Source: Melampsora larici-populina 98AG31 (Eukaryota > Basidiomycota > Pucciniomycetes > Pucciniales > Melampsoraceae). From it: DNA of 64,000 bases. The position numbers and the translations under genes were made by a program. Positions 21,328 to 33,313 of this stretch are shown in pieces. Below the pieces are notes generated by a model. It saw only the letters and a list, made by a program, of their open reading frames with translations. It did no database searches and had not been told where the DNA came from. The number at the start of each line of letters is the position of its first letter. Position 1 is the stretch's first letter. Location of the stretch: the NCBI RefSeq assembly GCF_000204055.1, contig NW_006768808.1, positions 62,001 to 126,000 of the forward strand. Reading direction: 5' to 3'.

Positions 21328-23025
21328 TTACATATTTGTTTGATGGCCACAACACCAGATATATGGACCTGTCTTATACTTACACAGCATAGAACTGACT
21401 CTGTGATTGACACATACACGATTTCTAAGCTTAACTCAAGATTTCTCACCAAGACAATTCATCAACTTCAACTTGATCCAACCCATCACCCATTGTCTCA
21501 ACCAGTACCTCCATCATTCAAAGACCTTGGAATGGCAGCTAATAATCTTTTGAGTAAAGATTACCAAATTGGTTAAAACAAAGGCACCTAACAATGTGGT
21601 CTTTGATGTGCGTCTCAAGCAATTCACTTTCGCTCAATCACCAGCTACTCTTCTCTTTTGCCCTTTCAAAGATTCCTTTATCACTCTTTGACCTTCACTC
21701 ACTTACTCTACTTTAGCTGTTTGTTGCTTTATCCCTTACGTTATGTAATGGACTCTATACTACCGTCTCAGGCTTTGGGTAAACTAGCAATCTTCATGAT
21801 GAATAATAGATAAAAATCGGATGTACTCGGGACATAAATCCTTGGATCAATATCTGATGCTTATTGGTATGATTCAAAGATATAATTTGTTCCAATGTAA
21901 TGAAAATCTCATGTCTATGAAAACCGTACGTCTGATGTTCATATTGTGAGCATCAGATGCAAAACTGAAATCAGTACATATTTGTTTGATGGCCACAACA
22001 TCAGATATATGGACCTGTGTTATACTTGCACAGCATAGAACTGAGTCTGTTATTGACACATACACAATTTCTAAGCTTAACTCAAGGTTTCTCACCAAGA
22101 CAATTCATCAACTTCAAACTTGATCCAACCCATCACCCATTGTCTCAACCAGTACCTCCATCATTCAAAGACCTTGGAATGGCAGCTAATAATCTTTTGA
22201 GTAAAGATTACCAAATTGGGTTAAAACAAAGGCACCTAACAATGTGGTCTTTGATGTGCGTCTCAAGCAATTCACTTTCGCTCAATCACCAGCTACTCTT
22301 CTCTTTTGCCCTTTCAAAGATTCCTTTATCACTCTTTGACCTTCACTCACTTACTCTACTTTAGCTGTTTGTTGCTTTATCCCTTACGTTATGTAATGGA
22401 CTCTATACTACCGTCTCAGGCTTTGGGTAAACTAGCAATCTTCATGATGAATAATAGATAAAAATCGGATGTACTCGGGACATAAATCCTTGGATCAATA
22501 TCTGATGCTTATTGGTATGATTCAAAGATATAATTTGTTCCAATGTAATGAAAATCTCATGTCTATGAAAACCGTACGTCTGATGTTCATATTGTGAGCA
22601 TCAGATGCAAAACTGAAATCAGTACATATTTGTTTGATGGCCACAACATCAGATATATGGACCTGTGTTATACTTGCACAGCATAGAACTGAGTCTGTTA
22701 TTGACACATACACAATTTCTAAGCTTAACTCAAGGTTTCTCACCAAGACAATTCATCAACTTCAAACTTGATCCAACCCATCACCCATTGTCTCAACCAG
22801 TACCTCCATCATTCAAAGACCTCGGAATGGTAGCTAATGATCTTTTGAGTAAAGATTACCAAATTGGTTAAAACAAAGGCACCTAACAATGTGGTCTTTG
22901 ATGTGCGTCTCAAGCAATTCACTTTCACTCAATCACCAGCTACTCTTCTCTTTTGCCCTTTCAAAGATTCCTTTATCACTCTTTGACCTTCACTCACTTA
23001 CTCTACTTTAGCTGTTTGTTGCTTT
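21328..23025. repeat. 648-bp tandem repeat, about 2.6 copies
   Basis: Units 21781-22428 and 22429-23025 are nearly identical with a period of 648 bp. A partial, MITE-interrupted copy covers about 21103-21780. Each unit carries a short frame with SQPVPPSFKDLGM that looks like a gene scrap but has no recognised family. The first 230 bp of each unit are homologous to the palindrome arms at 19888-20562. Confidence 0.88.
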
Positions 23026-23317
23026 TAACTCAATCTTCAAATCCAATTTGATCTTGGTCAATTACCATCCTACCTCTTACTTTGAGTTTTTTGACTTTTT
23101 CACTTCTTAACCTCTTGACCAGATCTCATTTTGATATTGTTAGGTTGCTAGTTTACGAGACAGCAAATCTGGTTCAAGTGTTGGTGACCTTGAAGCAAAA
23201 TACCTTAACACAAGTACAGTCTCACCTTCACACCTACCTGGTCCACCTTGAACTTAGTCACGGCTCATCTTGAACTTGACAACAAATTACCAAAGGTCAG
23301 TTAACATCATCATCCTC

Positions 23318-24395
23318 ACAGGGGCAAAAATTGATGCTCACAACGATGTGAGTGTTGAAATGTTCCTGTTTTCCTCCCATTTGTTTCCCTTTTCTTTCTG
23401 CTTGTCAGCTGATTACGTGATCATCCGCAACTGAGCAGACAAACTAAGCCTTCCTCAGCCTTTATTCCTGAGCAAAGAAGTCTGACGAAGGGCTGATCCT
23501 GAGCAGCATTCCCTGGTTCAATAAGTTCCAAGGAATGCCACTAATGTATAGCTTAGGGGCTGAGCTGAACTGAGTATCCCCTTAGCTAAGTCTCTGAAGC
23601 ATGCCCCAGACGGATCACAGAGCGCCAAGCTTGCCTCAAGCTTCATGGCTCCGGAATGAAGCCTGAGGCCCATCTGCTTGTTCAACTGAGCTGCTCAGCT
23701 ATTCCTCAGGGGCATTCCTGAGATCAGAAGGCCCCGGAGGAACTCACTGCTCATTGGCTGAGGGGCTGCTCAGTTCTGCTCAGCTGCTCAGCTAGTCCTC
23801 AGGGGCATTCCTAGCCGGATCAGAAGGATCCAAAGGATGTCACTGAGTATTGGCTGAGGGGCTGCTCAGTTGATCTCAGCCCCTCAGTGTGAAAAACTTT
23901 ATCTGGGGATATCACTGAGGATTAGCTGAGCAACTGAGATAAACTGAGCAGATGGGATGGCACTTTTATCAGGCTTCATTCCTTAGCAAGGAAGTCTGAG
24001 GGAAGTCTGGCCCATCAGTGATCCAGTCAGGGGATGCTACTGAGTATTTGCTGAGCAGCTCAAATGGGACACCCCTGCGCAGGCTTCTTCACTGAAAAAT
24101 GAAGCCTCAGGAAGGTATAGTTCATGTGCTCATCTTCATTTTGAACAAATTGCTGAGCATTCAGTGACCCATGAGCTGATCCTGAGTACTCATCGGAAAT
24201 CAGTTATTGCTCATCCAAGGTGGGAATGAGCCTTCTCAACAAATGTCAAGTAAAATATGAGCACCACAGGCTGATCACCGGAACACAACCAAGATTTTGA
24301 ATTGAATCAATCTGAAAGAAAACAAATCTTTTTTGGAGAATTCCAAAAAGTCTACAACGCTCACATGTATGTGAGTATCTATTTTGGCCCCTGTG
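23318..24395. mobile_element. 1.08-kb TIR element filled with CTGAG/CTCAG motifs
   Basis: The ends are inverted: CACAGGGGCAAAAATTGATG at 23318 against CACAGGGGCCAAAATAGATA read from 24395 inward. Each end also has a small hairpin (CTCACA...TGTGAG). The interior 23420-24110 is packed with CTGAG, CTCAG and GCTGAGCA words on both strands, unlike anything else here. There is no long frame. CACAGGGGC recalls hAT-type ends but no 8-bp duplication is visible, so superfamily is open. Confidence 0.75.
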
Positions 24396-24410
24396 ATACT
24401 TTATCAAGTA

Positions 24411-24605
24411 TAGTGTTTTTTTAAAAAAAGGGGTTTTGAAGTATTGAAGTTATCTTTTGATACTTCATTCACAACATTTCTTTGACATATAATATGCACA
24501 TTAGCTGTTCATTTCAGATACCAAGTATAGTTTTTTTTGTTTTTTTCTCAAGGTGGTTTTGAAGTATTGAAGTTATCTTTTGATATTATCATTCACAACA
24601 TTTTT
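24411..24605. repeat. Direct repeat of about 100 bp
   Basis: CAAGTATAGTxTTTTTT, TTTTGAAGTATTGAAGTTAT, CTTTTGATA and ATTCACAACATTT recur in order in two adjacent copies. CAAGTATAGT also appears in the palindromic array at 49910-50110 on the far side of the split hAT gene, so both may be subterminal hAT sequences. Confidence 0.6.
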
Positions 24606-24662
24606 TTAAAATAAAATACACACATGCCAACATAAGATTATAACATTTGTTTGTATCAAAGA

Positions 24663-26041
24663 CTATGAATGAGCTCTTTGTATAGCTGCATCAGCAGAAA
24701 GACACACATTCAAAACATTCATTGCCTCTTTGAATTCGCCTTCCAAAGGGGGTAGATGAGCTGCCCACATGTGGCTGCTCACGCACCGCTCCATGGTCCG
24801 AGGTATCAAACCACCACGATTGCCACCACAGACATCAGCTGCTGCGGAAAAAGTGCGTTCAACTGCACAAGATGAAGCACTGCAGGCCAGGTAATCCTGA
24901 GCCAAGGATGCAAGTACCGGGAATTTGGTCTGATGAGCCTACATAGAAATTCATCAGTAAAAGTGTAACTGAACTTTCATAGAAGATGAGTACCTTCCAC
25001 CATCCAAGAGCAAGGTGCGGATCATTTCGCATATCTTTTGATGGTGCTGGAGTTTGAGCATAATTGGTCAACTTGTTCTTTGATGAGACAGTTGGACCCA
25101 ACTGATGAAGGTGTGCAAAAATGTCCTCGTCATCGCTTCCTGATGAATCATGGGATGCATGAGATTTGTGCGTTTGATTGCTGGGTTGAGCAGCCTCTAG
25201 CTTAAGTTTGTGTTGGGAATACATGCTAGAAAGCATTTCAGCGGCCTTCTTAAGCTCAACAGACGTTGACCCAAATGCTGTTTTGAAGAAAGCAACTCGC
25301 CAGCTAGGATGTAGAATGGTCGCCATCACTAAAGTTTTGCATTTGAGTGCTCGCGATAGAAATTCTTCAACACGTGCAAGCATAGCACAGTGCATTGGGT
25401 AAAAGAGATCTTGATCGGCTCCATCTTCTTTGATTTTTTTCTTGAGTCTTTGTTGTAGAAGAAAATATTGACATATGTAGATCGATCCTGTTGGACCGTC
25501 ACCCTCCATTCTTTTTGTGAGTAAGATAAAAGGCTACATAAAAAATCAGGTGGATGAACATCAATATCTGATTTTGATCGAAGCCAAAAAAATCCAAGTT
25601 TATGATTGATGTACTACCTTTAGTTCATCAACAAGCAGTTTTATCAATCGCCAGTCTTCTGTACTAAAATCAATACCATTCAACGTGCCTCTCTTGTGAT
25701 CCTGGAATAGATCGATTGAGGCTGAACTGCTGGTTTGCTTCTTCTTCTGTTTGTTCGAGAGTTGATCTTCTTCGAGTACCTCGTCAATGACCTGTGTTCA
25801 ACAAGGTAAGTATGTATGTAGTACAATAAATATAAGATACAATACACACATTACGAGCTTCCCAAGCACGCTCCCACGACATACATCTGATGTTCATTCT
25901 GATTCCATACCCCACCATCAAATTTCTCACATTAACACCCTGCTTTGCCCCAACCGCTTCAAACAGTCTCCGCATTGTATCTGAGCCTGTCATGCGACGA
26001 CAGACAAATTTGAGCTGGAATGGAGATCCAGGTCGATTCAG
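24663..26041 (-). pseudogene. hAT transposase, C-terminal half (separated from its N-terminus)
   Basis: Four exons read in phase: 26041-25850, 25791-25618, 25533-24994 and 24938-24663, with introns of 58, 84 and 55 bp, every exon a whole number of codons. The product has the hAT middle region (VGYGIRMNIRCMSWERAWEA, VIDEVLEEDQ), RMEGDGPTGS, VMATILHPSWR and the C-terminal dimerisation domain (QDYLACSASSCAVERTFSAA). hAT transposases cut and paste DNA using a DDE-type RNase H fold. The exon at 26041 is preceded by a 3' splice site whose intron is broken 36 bp upstream by the terminus of the large element at 26078. The N-terminal exons are at 47891-49845 on the same strand. Confidence 0.88.
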
Positions 26042-26077
26042 CTGTTCCAATCAAATCGAGATTGTTGAAATTAAGTA

Positions 26078-26112
26078 CACTACAAAAAAAGTCATCTTTT
26101 CCCATGGGATTA
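26078..26112 (+). repeat. Left terminal inverted repeat of the 21.8-kb element
   Basis: It starts CACTACAAAAAAAGTCATCT and ends near CCCATGGGATTA. Target copy GTA is at 26075-26077. It is followed by an imperfect hairpin (arms 26103-26119 and 26147-26163, GATTAGAAAACC). Confidence 0.9.
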
Positions 26113-26179
26113 GAAAACCCAAGGTACCATAAGAAATTGGGACCATGGTTTTCTAATCTCATGTGTGAATATCTGTATC

Positions 26180-26962
26180 ATGTATGTTCAAAACTATTTT
26201 GATGTTGTCCTGTACTAGGTCCAGTGATACATATATAACTACACTAGCAATAAAATTACAGGCTTAGCCATTGGGCTCCTATAGGCTCTCAAACGTAGAG
26301 AAGTCAAACAATGCTGCTATGTTGCTTTGTTTAAATATATTGACATGTAAGACAGCAATATTTAAAGATGTTGTTATATGTAGCACTATCAGCCACATCA
26401 ATTGTTTGAATTTCAAACGTTGATATTTATTTTCTCTCTCTTGTGCTGCTCCCAAAAAACAATAAAACAAACTGATCAATAAAAGATCCTTTTGATCAAA
26501 GCTTAATTTGAGCGAGAAAAGGATTATCTAGACTAATGTACAAGCTGATTCTTCTTGATCAATCTCATGTAACCTCAGAAATCCAACTTTAGCTTAACAC
26601 TATAGAAAACCAAAATCGAAAAAGAAGGTAAAGTTTAATGAAAATCGAAAAAACAAAGAAAACCCTTTGCTTAATTACCGATTTTCTTAGAAACATTTTT
26701 TAAACTTTCACAGTCTGAAAAAACCTCAATATCTGGTTGTTCTTGAATTTCGTTTTTCCGAACTTCACTCAAAACCCCACCAGCTTCTTCCAAGGATTTT
26801 TCAAATTCCTCTCACGAGGTTTCATCCAAAGCACTCAGGTTAGAGCAATACCATGACAGGTCTCTTATTCATATGACAAGTTTGAATATTTCACTGATAC
26901 AATCAGATGGTTGCATAAAATACTGAAATTTGAAGATTGTCATATTCACTTATATTATTCAG
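26180..26962. other. Left subterminal region, no gene
   Basis: AT-rich sequence. It contains TTGTCCTGTACT (26205-26216), also present near the right end, and no frame with a recognisable motif. Confidence 0.45.
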
Positions 26963-27904
26963 TCAGGTTGATTCAGGCGTGTCAGGTCCAGCAGCTTGAG
27001 AATCCTCGACATCGCAGGTGCGTTTGCTAGGTTTGATGCAGCAAAAAGAAAGAGTGAGTTAATTTACAAGTCAGCACCATCATCTTAGATTCATATATTT
27101 TTGTTTGGTATAGCCACTCACGTCTCCTCGGAATGGATTGACCTGAGATTCGCGATTACCTTGTGGTAATGGTTAAGGGTACGCATGAAGTGTTTATATT
27201 TTCTAAGTGAAATCTTGAGCTGTCTTTTGTAAAGCTGTCGGTGGAGAGTAACTTCAGAGTCACACGAACGCAACAACATCTGGGTATATGCAATCACATC
27301 TTGAGACTCAGTGAGGTTTGATCCGATGTCGTGAATCTCGTCTTCCACACGGTCAATCGCTCCTGATATCGCTGCAAGCTTGAGGGTGCTGAGGAATCCA
27401 AAAGCTTCTACATGACGACTAATCCCATGCTCAACATTATGATAGAAACCTTGGTCTAGCCAGAGTTCGACATAGATACTCCAATGTCCGGTACGCTCAG
27501 GTGTAGTGACTTGTACCGCAGGTGAAGATGGTACTCGGTCATCAGAAGCAAGAGCTCGAAGCTCGGGAATAAGGCTGTCGTGCGCATGGTCCTTAAAGGC
27601 TGGTATCATGTTGACAATCTGGTTATGTAAGAAAGAACGTCAGCCATCGGGAAGAGAGTAAAGCAAGTAAAAAGATCCCTGACCAAATCAAGATAGATGG
27701 TTATGGTATAGATATGATAAATCAAGTCCAATTAGGAGATCACACTATTCGGATTGATTGAGATGATGAAACAATCTCTTTCAAAGAGCTCTGATATATG
27801 AACAGCGCATCAATCAACTTGTGTGACAAACCTCTGTCAATTCTGAAAGGGCATGCATGGTATATTGTAAGTATATGTTGATCAAGATCTTTATCGGGTG
27901 ACAT
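26963..27904 (-). CDS. Cargo gene A: helical-family protein, N-terminally short
   Basis: The model is 27904-27746, 27618-27122 and 27026-26963: 720 nt, 239 aa, no internal stop, all junctions GT...AG. It is the divergent member of a three-gene family with the genes at 32396 and 39203. The C-terminal half aligns with theirs position by position (HVEAFGFLS with FVKMYNFLN, then a long helical stretch ending HYHK). The N-terminal block (LPxYML) of the other two is absent, so the start at MSPDKDLDQH may be secondary or the gene shortened. Predicted helical, without signal peptide or membrane segment. Function unknown. It is divergently placed to the gene at 28322 with 417 bp between. An upstream alternative exon cannot be excluded. 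Confidence 0.65.
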
Positions 27905-28321
27905 TCTGGCCTCTTCCTCAATCCCTTTCAATGCCAATTAGTAGATCACTGACTCTGAAGCGTGTGTCTATTGATTATTACATAATCGATTGTGAATGAG
28001 AAACCCCGCCTGTCATCCACTATATATGTATATAGAAACCAGGTTTCCTAATCCCCATACAAGACCTGTTGCTTTGATGCATTTGAATAAGGGACAAGGA
28101 AACCCCTTTCCTGAAATCATGATTGGGCCCGTACCTAATCCCGAAATGACAGGAAGATATATATAAAACATACGGCCAATTTGTAGGGCCATTTGTCGTA
28201 ATGAAGTGTATATTACGTACATTATACACAAGTCACTTCAATTGCGTGAGATTTTATACTCTGTACATATTCTAATCCCAAAATCGACCCACAAGAATTT
28301 GGTTCTCTATCAATCATTCAG

Positions 28322-30359
28322 ATGGCTTCTCAATCGGCATGTAACCACTTGCTTACTTTCACGGCTACACTAGGCTTCCCAGATCTCTATCCATGGTCGA
28401 GTCGTGGTGAACGTAAGCAGTTTGCTTTTGTCTTGTTTCTTGTTTCTAATCTCACTGGAATCGTACGTTCATAATCACTGATTGTCATGAACTTTCTTCC
28501 CATGCACATTGACCTCTTATAGCAATCACCATATACATACGATATACTTCCCTCGACCACTTTGAATTCGTGATATACACTGATCAGCCATTTCTATCTA
28601 AAATACCAACAGTTTTTTCTTGATCACTTCCATTTTGTCAAATACATCACTGATTAACCATATTGATAGTTATTCCCTTCCGTTTTCATTTAAAGAAGAA
28701 TCATAATCATCATGTTAACTCCAGAAGTTTTCGACCCTAGTGGACCAGGTGTAGGCAAGCAAATGATGCTTGACTGGCTACGCATCAATCATCCCAAGAC
28801 ACCAGTCAGAGGAGACCTCAAGAAATTTGAAGTAGCAAAAATTGTTCGGGCAATGCAGCCTCAGTGTATGGATAAATCTTTCTACATCATCCTTTTTTTC
28901 AAATTGATACGTTCAGCTCACCTTGATGCACAGTTTTCCCCACCCCTGATATTCCTCCAGTACCCCCTCCAGTCTCTGAGAACGGATCCCCAAGCACGAT
29001 CTCAGTCGCAACATCAGTTGAGAACGTTGAAACCCATCGTCACCCAAGTGGAATTGAGTCTCAAGATGTTCACACTGTCAACTCCAATTCAATGGCTGTC
29101 ACGGCAGGTGATGTCCGTCCAGCGAAGCGATTTGTTTCCTTTACTGAACCCCGGTTGAAAAAAAGGAATGCCACAGGTAGGTATGCAGGTACAAGAGATT
29201 CATCACATTTACAATGACCGACCTCTCTTGTAACATTATATCACTTATGTATTCTTAGATACTCGAGCCTTTCAGGCCATTGATCCACCTGGAAGTCCAA
29301 AGCCGGCAAAAGTTGTATTCAAAGTATGTTTTCAACTCGACTCTTACCTTTTATGCGTCTGACTTTCATTCACTTCCGAAAAAACTATGCAACCTAGAAG
29401 AGTAAAGAAACTGAACGCAAAACACCGTCTGTATCAAAAAAACGCAAGCCCATTCTGGACAAGCGTGACGGTGATGAACGACGGGAGCTCAAAGCCCTTG
29501 AAGAATTACCACCACTCACATCCATGGTGACCTCTTCTTCCAAGTACAGTGATTCGATCTCCTGCCTGAACTTGAATTCTGCAACAAAGAACTGGACCGA
29601 CTCTGATAGAGATGTCAAACCAAGTTTACCTGGCTCAATCCCTCTCAAGATGAAGGAAACTCCGGACTTGATTGACCTTGCTAACATTGATTATTTTTCA
29701 ATCGAGAACTTGGGTAGCTAGATTTCACCTTACACTTCTGGCTTGTCTCGTTGATCTGATGAAGGCCTTACCGCATCTTAATTTAGTGATTGGAAACGAC
29801 ATACCTGCAATCACCAATACTGGAGTAACAAGGTCAGGCGCGGATGTATTTGTGTTGGAGAGACAACGGGAAGAAAAGTGTACGTTCATGTCGTTCTCAG
29901 AGTGCTCTTTCCCCAGCTTACTGAATGGCATATTTAGTCCTGGCTCTGGAAGAATCTATGTCTCAGTTGACAAAGAAGCTGGATGAAAACCAACTCGCTC
30001 AAGACAAACACCAAAAAGATCAAAGTAAGTTAACACCATCATCTTTTGTATGTCTAGTTGAGTCAGCTGAGCTGATCTCACAAACAGCTCTTGCTTTTCA
30101 TATGATTGAACAATCCATCACCCTTGTTGAAGAGAAAACTGAAGTCATTGAGACACTCAACAAAAAGGTCAATAGTTTAGAGGGTAGAGTGACCCAGCTA
30201 ATTGAGCGAGTAAATACACTTTGCAATGAGCTTCAAACTCAGGAGGATGTAATTGAACGCTTGATGCGCTTAGAGGACGGTGATGTCAGCGACGAACAGG
30301 AAGATATAGAAGACAAAGACGGGCTAGAGAACGCTGACTACAACAGTGATGATTGTTAA
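28322..30359 (+). CDS. Cargo gene D: 435-aa spliced protein, SAP-like start and coiled-coil end
   Basis: Eight exons fit GT/AG sites and phase: 28322-28412, 28725-28865, 28934-29176, 29259-29323, 29398-29713, 29787-29879, 29938-30024 and 30088-30359 (1308 nt, no stop). The N-terminus has a helix-loop-helix stretch (QMMLDWLRINHPKTPVRGDL, EVAKIVRAM) resembling a SAP DNA-binding motif. Next are a Pro/Ser-rich part, basic patches (RLKKRNATD, SVSKKRKPILDKRD) that look like nuclear localisation signals, and a C-terminal coiled coil (SITLVEEKTEVIETLNKKVN onward) ending in an acidic tail. This suggests a nuclear, possibly DNA-binding and oligomeric protein. I do not recognise a named family. Its layout parallels the larger protein at 34632. 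Confidence 0.72.
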
Positions 30360-31214
30360 TATTAACAAAAGCATCATTTATAAAATGTAGACTTTAGTTA
30401 CAATCAAAACCGTTTTGTTCTTATCTCAATATATACATGTAGTCTCTTCACATTAGTTGAAATCTTGTTGACCTGAAACTGGGTTTGTTTCTTTTCTTAT
30501 GGACTTCATCAGGCATGATCACACAATTGCTGGACAATCATGTTATCAATAATTGAGCTTACTTTAGTTATCGTCAATGCGTGCGAAAACCACACTGGTA
30601 TATTTTTTGACTGAGATTGAAATTTCCTTGCTCATGAAGACCGGATTGTATCATACATTGACAATAATGGTCTCTACAATTGGTTCTAGAGATCCCTTGC
30701 ATATCACAACTTGAGCTTGTAAGTACTCTGAAAACCTCTATAGGTATTGAATTCATAACAACAGATATGATGGACTGTTTTCCGCTTTTGTACCTGGTCT
30801 AAAAGTGCACAGAAATGGGCCGCGAGCTTGCAAAATCTTTCCTTGAGATTTTTAACTCAAACCCCCATAGTTGCTTCTATGAGAGCCAAATGACTTTAAT
30901 CTGATTCGTGGCTGACAGGCCATGTTGTGTTTCATGTGAATCATAGAGCTGGGCTGAACCCCGATCGATTGGATCAGACTGCAACTAATTATCAAATCAA
31001 CTTGCATGCAATATAAGATATATAAAATAAAAGGTAACTTATGACTCTTTATGTCATGTATAACAGCCTATGAGATATCATTACTTACGCCAGGAAGAAA
31101 ACCAAAACACTATACAATTTGTGGCAAAAGGAAGCCGAACACTTTCTTGGTCTACAAACCATATATAATCTCATTTAGGTAACAGCTAACCAACAGATGT
31201 CAGGTTACAAAAAT
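30360..31214. other. Intergenic, no gene seen
   Basis: AT-rich spacer between the convergent genes ending at 30359 and 31215. No motif or repeat of note. Confidence 0.45.
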
Positions 31215-31688
31215 TTAAACTGGATTATTGTGCCCATCAACTTTAATGTTGATAGGGTACTTCCCAGTCCTCATAACGCTATGAGCCACGTCCCGCTTCC
31301 AGATGGTCATCTTCTGTTCCAGCTCGCGAAATTGATCCATTGTGGTCTCCACTGCGAGCAGGTCGATTTCGCCAACTAGAAAAATAATTATTTAGCTCTG
31401 ATGTAATTATGGCCAATCAAGATGGAAAACATATACCATTGGATCCTTTTTGTTCAATTCTTTGGCACAAAGCAGTGAATTCATTTTTCATATGAAGGAA
31501 TGTACCTTGGATCACTGCAAGGCGGTCTTCCAATGTCTCATCTACAATAAGGTTGAATATGAAAAGTCAGGCCATATGATACGGAGTGACACATTTCATG
31601 AAGAGCTCTCACCTTTCATTTCTTGATCTAGCTTTGGTTCAGGATTATCTCGTTGAATGGGTCCTCCGCTTTGCGACATAGTGGCCAT
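31215..31688 (-). CDS. Cargo gene F: 113-aa small protein
   Basis: Three exons (31688-31613, 31541-31437, 31375-31215; 342 nt) join in phase with short GT...AG introns of 71 and 61 bp. The product starts MATMSQSGGPIQRDNPEPKL and is mostly helical and charged (VETTMDQFRELEQKMTIWKR), ending GHNNPV. No signal peptide, membrane segment or known domain is evident. A short amphipathic helical protein encoded next to coiled-coil proteins could be a binding partner, but that is inference. It is divergent to the gene at 32396 (707 bp apart). Confidence rests on frame-keeping splicing only. Confidence 0.6.
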
Positions 31689-32395
31689 GATATCAACGAC
31701 GTTTCCTGAATGGATGTAGATAAAGTAACGTTGAAGGAGATATAGATGCGTATCTCAAAATATGAGTAGGGTGGCAAATCTAAAGAAGAGAGTGATCTGA
31801 CCCACCGAGAAGAATTTATAACTAAAGTTAGGAAAACAGGAATATTTGAGTTTGGGAAAACAGGAATGTATCAAGAAAATCACTTGGTATCTAAGCTCAA
31901 TCTTAGATAGCAGAAAACAGGTGAAGTAATTATGAATGACTTGTCCAAAGGGTCTGGATCGATGGGCAATTATGGCGATAAGACTTTTCATACATTACCT
32001 TACATCACATGAAGAGCCTGGAATATTCTAATGGTTGAGTTCCCTCATCGCATTTCTTCATAAATATACAGTCACAATTTGTGTGCATCTACGTGCCAAT
32101 GAGGTGAGGTGTTATCAAATCTATGGTCAAAGTTTGAACTGTGCGTGAGGCGTCATCCAACACTCCCCTCAATCTTCACAATCAAGAGTCAGCAAATCAA
32201 AATATATACATACTTATCATCTGCGATTAGACAAGAGGGTACATGAGGCAAGTCAAAGAACTTGTTTGCTCAAAGAGTGCTTGTGTGGAAAGTCCTTATT
32301 TTGTATATACAATCACAGCCAAAACCCAGGATGGTATTAATATATATCTACATCATCTCGATACTCCTTCTATAACCAACAAACCACTTGATCAC

Positions 32396-33313
32396 ATGAT
32401 GTCCAATCCAACCTGCATCTTGCTACCCTCCTATATGCTCTATTGTGTCCGTGATGAAAGCTCTCATAGAATCAGCCCTGATATTTTTCTTAGTAAAGCA
32501 AGTACCAGAAACCTTTTAGATATAATCCTTGCATTCTATCCCCATTTCGAATTCGATGAAGGCGCCAAAGAAGATTACACACTCCTCAGAAAAATATTTT
32601 GTGAGATGGTTGCAGGCCGTCTGTCTAACGTAGTCATGCAGTTTAACCACACTCCCCCAAATTACGTTCACGCACTATCTTCAGCACCAAGTTTTGGACC
32701 CGAAGAAGCTCAAACAACAACGACTTCCACAATTGACACCACCGCCGATCGAATCACAATGTTCAACTCTTACGGTCTATTGCATCTGCGGAGCGGGCAG
32801 TATCGTCTTGCGGCCGAGAACCTCGACCTCTTTGTCAAGATGTATAATTTTCTCAACGCAGAAGAGATATCTGCAATTGCTACGGCTCAAATGGAAGCCC
32901 GAGAAACCCTTCGACGCAATACCTCCCTCCTCGGCCAAGCTCATCAGGCCATCGAACAAATACAACTTCTTCTACGCGAACCTAAATTCTCTTCAGAAGC
33001 CCGCCTTGATCTTGATGTGCAGCTCAAAATCGCAATTGGTACGCTAAACTCACGCCAGAAGACATTTGACCGCTGTATCCAAGATGTTGGATTCCTCGCT
33101 GCGTTAGAGAACTATCATAAGTGAGATTTCTGGCGCCGTGACTTATATGTTATCATATGGCAATACTGATGATCCTATGTATAATATTGTTTTTTGTTTG
33201 AATCACTTCGATAAAACGATCTGAAATGTAGAAACAAGTATGATGAATATTTTTGGAATGAAGCCTCAACGGACAATGCTCAGGATCAACCAAATGGACA
33301 AACAGCTCCATAG
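32396..33313 (+). CDS. Cargo gene B: helical-family protein, 268 aa
   Basis: Exons 32396-33120 and 33232-33313 (807 nt). The frame is open further upstream to 32243, but the paralogue at 39203 begins at the matching position, so the ATG at 32396 is preferred. Shared blocks with 39203 include LPSYMLYCV / LPNYMLEYV, DIFLSKAS / DLFLSKAT, HLRSGQYRLAAE / HLRSGKYRLAAE and DVGFLAALENYHK / DVGFLRALAKHHE. Both have their last intron at exactly the same place, in the codon after the Tyr/His-His pair. Mostly alpha-helical; no signal peptide, membrane segment or recognised domain. Function unknown. Being kept in several copies on one mobile element suggests a role for the element or its host interaction. 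Confidence 0.78.

Noticed and set aside
28013..28231. Minus-strand frame as the missing N-terminus of cargo gene A
   Set aside because: Its translation shows no similarity to the N-terminal block of the two paralogues.
32243..32395. Upstream extension of cargo gene B
   Set aside because: The paralogue starts at the position of the ATG at 32396, and the extension has no counterpart.
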